Positions 1 through 7,800 of a stretch of DNA of 8,609 bases are shown here, one piece after another. The stretch comes from CAWVWD01 sp965662365 (GTDB taxonomy: Bacteria; Bacteroidota; Bacteroidia; Chitinophagales; Saprospiraceae). Location: contig CBFIHR010000126.1 of NCBI GenBank assembly GCA_965662365.1, positions 1-8,609 of the forward strand. Direction: 5' to 3'. The position numbers were made by a program, and so were the translations under genes. Under the pieces are notes generated by a model. That model saw only the letters and a program-made list of their open reading frames with translations. It did not search any database and was not told the origin of the DNA. Position 1 is the first letter of the stretch; the number at the start of each line of letters is the position of its first letter.

Positions 1-761
1 CTTGTTCTTTTGATATTGCTTCCAGATACTATTAAATAATATTCCAAATCCTCTTTAGTATAAGGCATTTCTATATATTCCAAGTTCCTTTGGTATATTT
101 TTCGAATACTTTCTATTTGTTGTTTTTTTTGAACATTACTAATATTGTTAATGTGTAGTCGATAACTTAGTAGAATATCACTTAAATTAGTTCCTTGGTA
201 TTTCCTTAATATCCTTGTCCATAATTCATAATCTTCAGCCGCTGTGAAATTTTCTTGATAATAAAACTCTTTTAAAACCTCTGTTTTTGCCATTACAGAA
301 GGATGAATAAATGGACAATTAAATAAACTATATAATTGCAAAATTTTATTATTAGTAGGAACATTAAATGTCTTATCAGATTTTTTATTTCCAAAAATAA
401 AATTAGCTTGTGTTCCGACTAAAGCATATTCTGGATTTTGTTCCAAAAAATGAAACTGTTTTTCCAATCGTTGAGGATGTGCAATATCGTCAGCATCCAT
501 ACGAGCAATATATTTTCCTTTTGCTAATTTGATGGCTTTATTAAGCGTTTTGATTAGACCTAAGTTTTTTTTATTTCGGATAAGTTTTATTCGTTTGTCT
601 TCGAATGTTTGAATGATTTTTAAACTATTATCAGTTGAACCATCATCAATAATCAATAACTCGAACTGAGTATATGTCTGTGTTAATATACTATTAATAG
701 CCTCAAATAAGTAAGGTTCAGCATTGAATACTGGAAGTATTACACTTATTAATTTAGTCAT
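1..761 (-). CDS. GT2 family glycosyltransferase, C-terminus beyond window
   Basis: This is a family 2 (GT-A fold) glycosyltransferase, expected to transfer a sugar from a nucleotide-sugar donor to a growing surface glycan on the cytoplasmic face of the inner membrane. The frame opens with ATG at 761 and is uninterrupted for 253 codons to the left edge, so the end is missing. The N-terminus LISVILPVFNAEPYL (residues 4-18) is the classic GT2 opening. IIDDGSTDNS (37-46) is the nucleotide-binding strand, RMDADD (87-92) carries the metal-binding DxD, and AEDYELWTRI (175-184) supplies the likely catalytic aspartate region. The start overlaps the stop of the upstream glycosyltransferase by 8 nt (ATGACTAA), implying translational coupling and an operon. 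The sugar and linkage cannot be read from the sequence. The family call is firm; the specific substrate is unknown. Confidence 0.93.
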   Translation of the reverse strand, partial: MTKLISVILPVFNAEPYLFEAINSILTQTYTQFELLIIDDGSTDNSLKIIQTFEDKRIKLIRNKKNLGLIKTLNKAIKLAKGKYIARMDADDIAHPQRLEKQFHFLEQNPEYALVGTQANFIFGNKKSDKTFNVPTNNKILQLYSLFNCPFIHPSVMAKTEVLKEFYYQENFTAAEDYELWTRILRKYQGTNLSDILLSYRLHINNISNVQKKQQIESIRKIYQRNLEYIEMPYTKEDLEYYLIVSGSNIKRT

Positions 762-1767
762 TTATTTTTTTAAGGAAATTATCTTTAATTTTTATAATAT
801 TCTTACACGCTAAATAGTGTTGCTTTGAACTTGATTTAAAAACACACCAAATCATTATTATAGAACCGAGAGCTTCTTGTCTAACCTTAAAATCATTAGA
901 GCATAATCTTAAGATTTGATAAGGAAATGATAAAAATAATTTTTTTAGCCTCAAAGCTTTACTTTGTTTAAGTGAAATATCTCCAAAAGCAAGAATGTTA
1001 TAATAAGGCAGTAATAAGTACATTGCTTTTCCAAAATTATTTCTTAGACTTTGAAAGTAAGACCATTCAAATCGCTTCTTGGTAATGAAGTGTTTAAATC
1101 GTAATCTGTTATCGTACCAAATATCATAGCCTAATATTTTAAACATTAAACCCATTTCCATCTCTTCGCCCATTAGCTGTTTGTTGCCTTTTCTACCCGT
1201 CAATGTGAAGCGAAAACCGGACTTCACTAACTTTTCAAAAATAGATTTTTTTATTCCCATACCTGCTCCATATACCACACCAGTTTTTTCCTTTATTATC
1301 CCATTGTAGTTATATAAAGCTCCACAAGCATAATAACTTCCTTCCAATTTATTAAACCATTTAGGAGGCACAACTTCACATATCGGCTCACCAACACCTC
1401 CAATAGCTGAAACATTTATTTCTCTCTGAAAAATATCAAAGATAATTTGAATATAATCTTCGTTTAGCCAATTATCATCATCACAAAATAAAAGATACTC
1501 ATACTGAGCGGATGAAATTCCTTTTTTTCGTGCAAAACTAAGACCAGCTTGAGGTTCAAACGTAGTAAAAAAAGGAACGTTACAATCTAATTCTTGCCAA
1601 ACTTCTTTAGCATACTTAGCAGTTCCATCACTAGAGTTATTATCTACAACAATTACTTCCCACGGAATATGAGGAGCTACAATTTGTTTTGAAAGGTATT
1701 CTAAAGTCTGCTTTATCCTTGATACACTATTATAGCAGCATACAATAACTGAAACTCCTTTATTCAT
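754..1767 (-). CDS. GT2 family glycosyltransferase
   Basis: A complete 337-residue family 2 glycosyltransferase, probably adding one sugar to the polysaccharide exported by the neighbouring Wzm/Wzt. The GT-A core is visible in order: VSVIVCCYNS (5-14), EVIVVDNNSSDGT (37-49), the LSFARKKGI stretch after EPQAG (71-83), the acidic DDDN metal site (96-99), and GEEMEMGLMFKILGY (200-214), which resembles the segment holding the catalytic acid in this family. The C-terminal ~100 residues are basic with hydrophobic stretches (roughly 245-262 and 300-310), suggesting membrane association. The ATG at 1767 overlaps the end of the upstream methyltransferase gene by 8 nt (ATGAATAA), and its own stop overlaps the next glycosyltransferase in the same way. 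It is AT-rich like its neighbours, as is usual for variable glycan loci. The acceptor and donor are not predictable from the sequence. Confidence 0.92.
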   Translation of the reverse strand: MNKGVSVIVCCYNSVSRIKQTLEYLSKQIVAPHIPWEVIVVDNNSSDGTAKYAKEVWQELDCNVPFFTTFEPQAGLSFARKKGISSAQYEYLLFCDDDNWLNEDYIQIIFDIFQREINVSAIGGVGEPICEVVPPKWFNKLEGSYYACGALYNYNGIIKEKTGVVYGAGMGIKKSIFEKLVKSGFRFTLTGRKGNKQLMGEEMEMGLMFKILGYDIWYDNRLRFKHFITKKRFEWSYFQSLRNNFGKAMYLLLPYYNILAFGDISLKQSKALRLKKLFLSFPYQILRLCSNDFKVRQEALGSIIMIWCVFKSSSKQHYLACKNIIKIKDNFLKKIND

Positions 1768-2473
1768 ATTTTTTAAAAATATTAAAAATACTCTTCTTTA
1801 AAATATAAAGAGATTGTCTAATCCCTATTTTTCCTTCATAGATATTTTGAATATATAATATCTTGTCGTTAAAGTGATTAGGATGTATAATGTTTAGGTA
1901 TGCCACTTCTTGTGAAGGTGTTTTAGAAAAGTAAAATATATTTTGTTTGTACCACCATTCCACTTTTTCATTTTTCCAAATCAATGGTCGAATAATATCA
2001 TGGAAGTAGAAACCGTGTTTTTCAAATTTTGAAATCCAGTACTCATGCCATTGTTCATTTAAATGATTTTGTCCACCTTGACCAGGTATTGCAGCTGAAA
2101 ATATAATATTATCACTTAATGAAGTTAATGTTTTAATGAATGTGTCGGCAGCATGTTGAGGTATATGCTCCGCAACTTCTAAACTGATAGCTAAGTCGAA
2201 TTTCTTATTAAGATTTAATTCTGTAGTTAAATTTTTTTCCAAAAAAAACTTTCTACTGATGAATAGATTCTGTTTGCTTACCCAATCTCCATCGATTCCT
2301 AAAATATCTTCGATCTTATTTTTTTTAAATTCGTGAAGCCAATCTCCTAAACCACAACCAACATCAACAACACTTTTAGGTTTAAATAACTCTATCAAAA
2401 TAGGGACAACTTCCTTGGCAGATTCTCCGTTATGGATATTAGTATCATGTATATACGGTGGTTTTTTTTTCAT
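1760..2473 (-). CDS. Class I SAM-dependent methyltransferase of polysaccharide locus
   Basis: A 237-residue methyltransferase with a Rossmann-type SAM-binding fold. Motif I is VVDVGCGLGDW (35-45). The acidic residue ending strand 2 lies in GIDGDW (59-64), and motif IV is FDLAISLEVAEHI (92-104), typical of the Methyltransf_11/23-type enzymes common in glycan clusters. The segment GQGGQNHLNEQWHEYW (131-146) is a recognisable extension of such enzymes. The last ~50 residues have no evident domain. The gene starts 2 nt after the wzt stop and overlaps the following glycosyltransferase by 8 nt, so it is embedded in the operon. By position it probably methylates a sugar of the exported glycan. A role in capping the chain end, to be read by Wzt, is an inference. 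The ATG is followed at once by nine A residues encoding three lysines. Confidence 0.88.
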   Translation of the reverse strand: MKKKPPYIHDTNIHNGESAKEVVPILIELFKPKSVVDVGCGLGDWLHEFKKNKIEDILGIDGDWVSKQNLFISRKFFLEKNLTTELNLNKKFDLAISLEVAEHIPQHAADTFIKTLTSLSDNIIFSAAIPGQGGQNHLNEQWHEYWISKFEKHGFYFHDIIRPLIWKNEKVEWWYKQNIFYFSKTPSQEVAYLNIIHPNHFNDKILYIQNIYEGKIGIRQSLYILKKSIFNIFKKYE

Positions 2474-2475
2474 TC

Positions 2476-3633
2476 TTATATAAATTCATAATGACATTTA
2501 GGACTTACAAAACCTACGATTGAAGTTGACATTTGTTTATTATTCGTCATTCCTTTTACCTTTAATTGTAAGCAATCAATATCTTCAAAGAAATCTTCAT
2601 AACCATTTCCAAACCATACTGAAAATCTGTATGTACCGTCTAATAGTTTGGGTTGTTGAATATTAATTTTAATTTTTCCTTCACTGGCATATTCTTGATT
2701 GAACTTAGCATTTGGAGATAATGTAGGATTATAACCTGTAATAGGCGTGCCCATGTTATTGTAAATAACAAACCCTAATGAAGGAATAAAAAGTTGATTT
2801 TTTGAATGATATGAAGCTTGAAGTATGATATTATTTTTGTTTTGCTCTACTTTTAAATATCTAATAATAGATGTTTGATTGTAATATTTTTCATTACCTA
2901 TGTTATTTTTTAAATATGTGGTAATTATATTATTGATGTTATCTTCCAAAATTTTTTCTCCTTGTTCTAATAAAACACCTCGCTCACACAACTGCCTTAC
3001 CGCCCCCAAATTATGACTCACAAAAAGCACCGTTCGGCCACTTTTACTTACTTCATTCATTTTTCCTAAACACTTTTTCTGAAACTCCGCATCGCCAACG
3101 GCCAAAACCTCATCAATCAATAAAATTTCAGGTTCAAGATGAGCCGCAACCGAAAAAGCTAAACGCAGTCGCATACCACTTGAATAATGCTTTAAAGGCG
3201 TATCTAAAAATTGTTCAACACCACTGAAATCTACAATCTCGTCAAACTTTGCTTTAATTTCTGAACGTCTTAAACCTAGGATAGAACCGTTTAAAAATAT
3301 ATTTTCTCTACCCGTTAGTTCAGGATGAAAACCTGTTCCGACTTCTAACAAACTCGCCACTCGTCCTCTCGCTTTGATATAACCTTTTGTAGGCGGCGTA
3401 ATTTGAGATAATATTTTTAAAAGTGTTGATTTCCCTGCTCCATTCCTGCCGATAATTCCAATACATTCGCCTTCGTAAACATCAAAATTAATATCCTGTA
3501 AAGCCCAAAAGGTATCTTCTTTGGAGCGTTGAAAACCTTGTGTTAAGCGTTCTCGTAAACTTAAATAGGAGGCTTTTTGACCGCCTATTTTATATTGTTT
3601 CCAAAGATTTCGGACTTCGAGTATTGGTTTCAA
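2476..3633 (-). CDS. wzt: Wzt-type O-polysaccharide ABC transporter ATP-binding protein
   Basis: The ATPase subunit of an ABC exporter that moves lipid-linked O-polysaccharide across the inner membrane. The nucleotide-binding domain covers about residues 1-240: Walker A GRNGAGKST (62-70), a degenerate signature YSSGM (150-154) normal for this family, Walker B ILLIDE (170-175) with catalytic Glu175, D-loop AVGD (178-181) and switch His207 in VSHN. Residues ~250-385 form a C-terminal extension of the Wzt_C type (around GFVIYNNMGTPITGYNP, 287-303), a beta-sandwich that in characterised homologues binds the modified non-reducing end of the glycan. The start is TTG at 3633: an in-frame TAA lies directly upstream, the next Met is residue 154, and MKPILEVRNLWKQY is a typical family N-terminus. 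It sits 20 nt after wzm and 2 nt before the methyltransferase gene. Base composition changes sharply between the two domains. Confidence 0.96.
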   Translation of the reverse strand: MKPILEVRNLWKQYKIGGQKASYLSLRERLTQGFQRSKEDTFWALQDINFDVYEGECIGIIGRNGAGKSTLLKILSQITPPTKGYIKARGRVASLLEVGTGFHPELTGRENIFLNGSILGLRRSEIKAKFDEIVDFSGVEQFLDTPLKHYSSGMRLRLAFSVAAHLEPEILLIDEVLAVGDAEFQKKCLGKMNEVSKSGRTVLFVSHNLGAVRQLCERGVLLEQGEKILEDNINNIITTYLKNNIGNEKYYNQTSIIRYLKVEQNKNNIILQASYHSKNQLFIPSLGFVIYNNMGTPITGYNPTLSPNAKFNQEYASEGKIKINIQQPKLLDGTYRFSVWFGNGYEDFFEDIDCLQLKVKGMTNNKQMSTSIVGFVSPKCHYEFI

Positions 3634-3653
3634 TTATTTAAGTTTTATTGATT

Positions 3654-4487
3654 CTATATTATAATAGTTACTAATATTTTTATTTTTCCAAAAGTAAATA
3701 AGCCAATTATAAAAAATAGAACAGTTGCAAAACTACTAACTCCCATCAAATCTAAGGGCAAAATATCGCCAGAAAAACTATTTCTCGCCAAAAGCATCAC
3801 GCCTGTCATTGGATTGAGAGATAAGATATACTTCGCAATCGGTATATTATTAAACATTGTAACAGGATAAATCACAGGTGTTACAAATAGTAAAAATTGT
3901 ATCATAAAAGGCACAATATAGCGAAAATCCCGATATTTTACGTTCCAGGCGGCAATCATGCAGCCTAAACCGATTGTGGTGATAACGGTCATCAATAACG
4001 CCAACGGCAATTGCCAAAGTAAATGAAAGGAGAATACAAAATCAGTCATCACTCCATAATAAATCATCAAACCAATAAACGGAATTAAGGTCATCAAAAA
4101 ATCGAATAAGGCGACTAAAACGCCCGAGAATGGTACAATTAATCTCGGAAAATAGATTTTTTTAATAACCTCCGCATTGGAAACCATGCTATTGGCAGAG
4201 GAATTCAAGCCTGAACTAAACAGGTTCCAAAACATTAAACCTACAAAATAAAAAATTGGTGCAGGAATATTGTCTGTCGGAACATTCAAGCCCTTTGAGA
4301 AAAATAAGACAAAAACGGTCATCATCGCCAAAGGCTGCAATATTGCCCACAAAAAGCCTAATATGGTCTGTTTATATTTTACTTTAATATCTCGCCAAGT
4401 AAAAAAGTAAAATAGTTCTCGATATCGCCATAGTTCTTTCCAGTTGATGGTGAGTTTACCGGGAGGTTTTATAATATATTCTGTCAT
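3654..4487 (-). CDS. wzm: Wzm-type O-polysaccharide ABC transporter permease
   Basis: The membrane-spanning subunit of the polysaccharide ABC exporter (ABC2-type permease), partner of the adjacent Wzt. At 277 residues it has the usual family length. Diagnostic stretches are RDIKVKYKQTILGFLWAILQ (32-51, amphipathic interface helix leading into the first membrane helix), VIKKIYFPRLIVP (107-119), WNVKYRDFRYIVP (181-193) and FVTPVIYP (201-208). Six hydrophobic membrane segments fall near 43-63, 77-95, 118-145, 158-180, 190-210 and 250-267. ATG at 4487 is preferred, since MTEYIIKPPGKLTINWKELW is a normal start; a TTG three codons upstream (4496) is also possible. It is the first gene of the leftward operon. 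The last ~12 residues (FGKIKILVTIII) are odd: relatives usually end in a charged F-x-K-x-E-x-x-FAD-like tail, and this stretch lies in very AT-rich DNA. Confidence 0.95.
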   Translation of the reverse strand: MTEYIIKPPGKLTINWKELWRYRELFYFFTWRDIKVKYKQTILGFLWAILQPLAMMTVFVLFFSKGLNVPTDNIPAPIFYFVGLMFWNLFSSGLNSSANSMVSNAEVIKKIYFPRLIVPFSGVLVALFDFLMTLIPFIGLMIYYGVMTDFVFSFHLLWQLPLALLMTVITTIGLGCMIAAWNVKYRDFRYIVPFMIQFLLFVTPVIYPVTMFNNIPIAKYILSLNPMTGVMLLARNSFSGDILPLDLMGVSSFATVLFFIIGLFTFGKIKILVTIII

Positions 4488-4534
4488 TGATTCCAATTAC
4501 TAATTTATTAAATTGTTACATTCTGAAAAGTTAG

Positions 4535-4566
4535 AAAGTTAACAATATGTATGAAAGATTAACTTT
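4535..4566. repeat. Inverted repeat AAAGTTAA-N16-TTAACTTT
   Basis: The arms are perfect 8-bp complements (4535-4542 and 4559-4566) separated by 16 nt, about 50 bp upstream of wzm. A further direct copy of the half-site AAAGTTA sits at 4527-4533. The geometry would suit a dimeric regulator of the wzm operon, but AT-rich DNA gives such dyads by chance fairly often. Confidence 0.4.
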
Positions 4567-4598
4567 TTATAAGCAAAAACCTTAGAAAACGGTTATTT

Positions 4599-4619
4599 AG
4601 AACAGTAAGTTTGAGTTCT
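4599..4619. repeat. Short inverted repeat AGAAC-N11-GTTCT
   Basis: Five-base arms (4599-4603 and 4615-4619) are extended by TTT (4596-4598) and AAA (4621-4623), with one T bulged between. It lies just left of the longer hairpin at 4622-4649. No T-run follows on either strand, so it is not a convincing terminator; an operator half or chance is more likely. Confidence 0.25.
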
Positions 4620-4621
4620 TA

Positions 4622-4649
4622 AATTGAAACTTCTCGATAGTTTCGAATT
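4622..4649. repeat. Hairpin-forming dyad, 10-bp stem with one bulge
   Basis: The left arm AATTGAAACT (4622-4631) pairs with AGTTTCGAATT (4639-4649), leaving a single bulged G at 4645 and a 7-nt loop TCTCGAT. It is the strongest dyad in the intergenic region and sits in its middle, about 135 bp from wzm. No U-rich tail follows on either strand, which argues against an intrinsic terminator. If the leftward promoter lies to its right, it would fall in the wzm leader transcript. Confidence 0.45.
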
Positions 4650-4754
4650 ATACTATTAAAAAAGTAATTTGTGTTAATGTTAATTAATATTTCAAATTAC
4701 AGAATAGTTGTTATCAATTGTAGTTTTGAACCACAAAAGTTATTTAATTCCATC

Positions 4755-4782
4755 TTTCGCGAATTTCTTTTGTGTATATTTG
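4755..4782 (+). promoter_or_regulatory. Bacteroidota-type promoter for the C25 peptidase gene
   Basis: TATATTTG at 4775-4782 matches the Bacteroidota -7 consensus TAnnTTTG exactly. A weaker -33 element, TTTC (4755-4758, consensus TTTG), lies 16 nt upstream, slightly tight for the family. Transcription would begin near 4789, giving a leader of about 54 nt before the ATG at 4843. The spacer contains the perfect 8-bp palindrome TTCGCGAA (4756-4763). Confidence 0.55.
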
Positions 4783-4801
4783 AGGTTCTTGTCACTCAAA
4801 T
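4778..4801. repeat. Inverted repeat overlapping the -7 element
   Basis: ATTTGAG (4778-4784) and CTCAAAT (4795-4801) are perfect 7-bp complements separated by 10 nt. The left arm overlaps the last five bases of the proposed -7 box, and the right arm falls just past the expected transcription start. That is a typical position for a repressor operator or a 5'-end hairpin in the leader. No regulator gene is present in the window to pair with it. Confidence 0.4.
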
Positions 4802-4842
4802 CATTTTAATAAGAAAAACTTCATATAAAACTATATAAAGTT

Positions 4843-7800
4843 ATGAATTTGAACGTAGTTTTTTCATCTTTGGTAGTGTTTTTTTGTATCTCGACCGTGG
4901 TTAATGCTCAAATGATCAATAGTACAGACACCCTTTATGGAAATGAATGGATTGATTATTCACAAACTTATTTTAAAATAGAAGTTCCAGAAGACGGAAT
5001 GTATCGTTTGACTCATGCAGACTTGAATAGTGCAGGTGTTTTTAGTGGAACATCTATTCCTCAAGGTCAAAATTTCCAATTGTTTAAAAATGGACAAGCG
5101 ATTCCGTTATATGTAAGTGAAACGGGAACTTTCACGGTAAATGATTATCTGACATTTTATGGTGAGAAAAATCGTGGAGAAATTGATAAATACCTTTATG
5201 ATAACCCCGATTATCAACTAAATCCTGAATACAGTTTATACACAGACACTGCTATTTATTATTTGACTTGGAATAATACGGTGAATCCTAATATCATTTC
5301 TGAAATTCCCAATGATTTAAATAATTTACCAGCAAAAGAGGTTTATTGTTGGCATGAAAAGACGCTTGAATGGCATCAGCGATTAAATGGAGGAATAGGA
5401 AGAGGCGGTTCGGGCTACGTTAGTGCAAAGTACGATTTGGGTGAAGGTTATTCTAAAAGTGGGTATAGTACGAACCAAAGTGTTAATACAGGACTGAGCC
5501 AACGCTATTTAGGTACCGGAACACCGAATGCCCAGTTTGAAGTACAGATATTAGCAGAAAATGGTAATCATTATACAGAAATTCAAATTAATAATGTTAC
5601 TTATATTAGTGATACTTTTTCTGATTGGGCTGTTAAAAATTACCAGATGTCAGTACCGATGAGTGCGACAACAACTAATTCGCCCGTTAGGGTAAAAGGT
5701 AATGCTTCTGCAAATGATAAATACCGAATTGCTTACATAAAAGCGACTTATCCTCGTCAGTTCAAATTTGATAATTCAGATATATTTAAGTTTCAATTAG
5801 ACTCATCTACTCAAAAGCAATATTTAGAAATTGAAAACTTTAATTATGGTGGTGCTAATCCGATTTTATATGATTTGACGAATAAAGTTTGTATTGAAAC
5901 CCAAATTTCTAATAATAAAATTTTAGTGACTGTTCCCCCTTCTTCTAATCCGATAGATTTGGTTTTGGTAAGTGATACAGGCTATAAAACGACGACGGTT
6001 GAAATGCTAAATTTCTCATCGTTTGCTCCAAATCAAGGTGGAAACTACATCATTTTAACGCATTCAAAACTCTTTGATGACGGTACAGGATTCAATCATG
6101 TTCAGGATTATGCCAATTATAGAGCAAGTACTCTGGGAGGAGGTTATACACCTGTGATTGTAGATATTGACCAAGTTTATGCTCAGTTTGGTTATGGTAT
6201 TGACAGACACGAACAGGCTATTAGAAACTTTGTACAATGGGCGATTAAATATTGGAATTCGGAGTATTTATTTATTCTTGGAAAAGGCGTTTATTATGGA
6301 AACTATCGAAATGGAAATGCCAGTTTTGAAGATTATGAGTTAGTACCTTCTTTTGGTTATCCGACTTCTGATAATTTATTAGCAGCGAAAGCAAATACTG
6401 ACGTACCGATGTTGGCCGTAGGTCGAGTTGCTGCTTATACACCAGATATGGTTCGGATTTATTTGGATAAAATTAAAGAAACAGAATTAGCCTATCAAAC
6501 GGCATCGCAAACTATAGAAGATCGTGCTTGGATGAAAAACTTCTTACATTTGGGTGGTGGAGATGCTAATATTCAAGATTTTATAAAAAATCGCCTGGTT
6601 GATATGGAAGATACCATTCGCCAAAGTCAATTAGGGGCAAATGTTCTGGCTTATTATAAAAACTCAACTAATGCTATTCAAAGTGCTAACTCTGAAGATG
6701 TTACGAATCGTATTAATGAAGGTTTAGCTTGGATAACTTTCTTCGGGCACTCCGCTCCGAATACTTTAGATTTTGATATTGGTGACCCAAATCAATATAA
6801 CAATCAAGGAAAATACCCAATGATTTATGCGATGGGTTGTAATACGAATCGTTTATTAGAAATGTCTTCTACATTAAGCGAAACTTATGTTTTTGTTGAA
6901 AATAGAGGTGCAATAGGCTTTATCGGCTCGACGGCAACAACGAGTTTGAGCGATTTAAATGAATATGGAAAGATTTTATATCGTAATTTAGGAAATGATT
7001 TACAAGGACAAACAATCGGTCAGATAATGAAAGGAACGATTGAGGATTATCCGTTAGGCGGATATTGGGGAGCTTTGGTAAAACATAATATTCTTTTACA
7101 TGGCGACCCTGCGATCAAGATTTATCCGCAACAGGGAGCCGATTATATTGTCAATAAGTCTAAAACAATCGTAGAACCCAATTATGTAAATGTTTTACGA
7201 GATAGTTTTCAATTAAATTTAGTAATTACTAATATTGGTTTAACGAATGAAGATTCTATCAATATATTAGTTGAACAACAATATCCTGATGGTACGAAAG
7301 CAGATTTGAAAACAGTTCGCATAAAAACACCAAAATTTGAAGAAATGTATTCAATTTGGTTGCCTTTGGAGAATAAGGAAACTGTTGGCGGTAACGAATT
7401 GCATATTACTTTAGATATTGATAATGAAGTCTCAGAGTTGCCTGCAACTGCGGAAAATAATAATTTTGAGATTATTCCTTTTTCTATTATTTCTAATAGT
7501 GCAACGCCAGTTTATCCCTACGAATATAGTATTCATACGCAATCAACCGTTACACTAAAAGCCTCAACAGCAAATATTCTTTCAGAAAATATTAGTTATT
7601 ATATAGAAATAGATACGACTAAGACTTTTGATAGTCCAATAAGAATTACAACTCAAAAAGAAAGTAAAGGCGGCTTAATTACTTGGCAGCCGAATTTAAC
7701 GTTACAAGATTCAATTGTTTATTTTTGGCGAATTAGCATTGATAGTACATTTACGAATGGTAATGGTTTTGATTGGCAGTATAGTTCGTTTATTTATATT

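Larger units (their letters stand above)
4488..4842. other. Divergent intergenic control region
   Basis: This non-coding, strongly AT-rich stretch separates the divergent wzm and C25 peptidase genes and must hold the promoters for both. I see no open frame of note and no RNA gene. It contains a good Bacteroidota-type promoter for the rightward gene, four inverted repeats and several copies of AAAGTTA (listed separately). For the leftward operon no perfect TAnnTTTG was found. The best approximations on the minus strand are TAATTTG (complement of 4693-4699, with TTG at 4715-4717 upstream) and TAACTTTC (complement of 4534-4541). The leftward start point is therefore undetermined. Confidence 0.7.

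Noticed and set aside
3640..3710. Frameshift correction at the end of wzm
   Set aside because: The alternative frame is open but does not restore the usual family tail, so an indel is not supported over simple divergence.
4485..4496. Longer wzm start at TTG 4496 (adding three residues)
   Set aside because: An ATG three codons downstream gives a family-typical N-terminus, and nothing such as a Shine-Dalgarno site favours the TTG.
4622..4649. Intrinsic terminator
   Set aside because: The stem has only 10 bp with a bulge and is AT-rich, no T-run follows on either strand, and no gene ends towards it.
4879..4890. Lipoprotein signal (Cys15 in the C25 leader)
   Set aside because: The residue before Cys is Phe rather than Gly/Ala/Ser, and the Cys sits inside the hydrophobic core, so this is not a lipobox.
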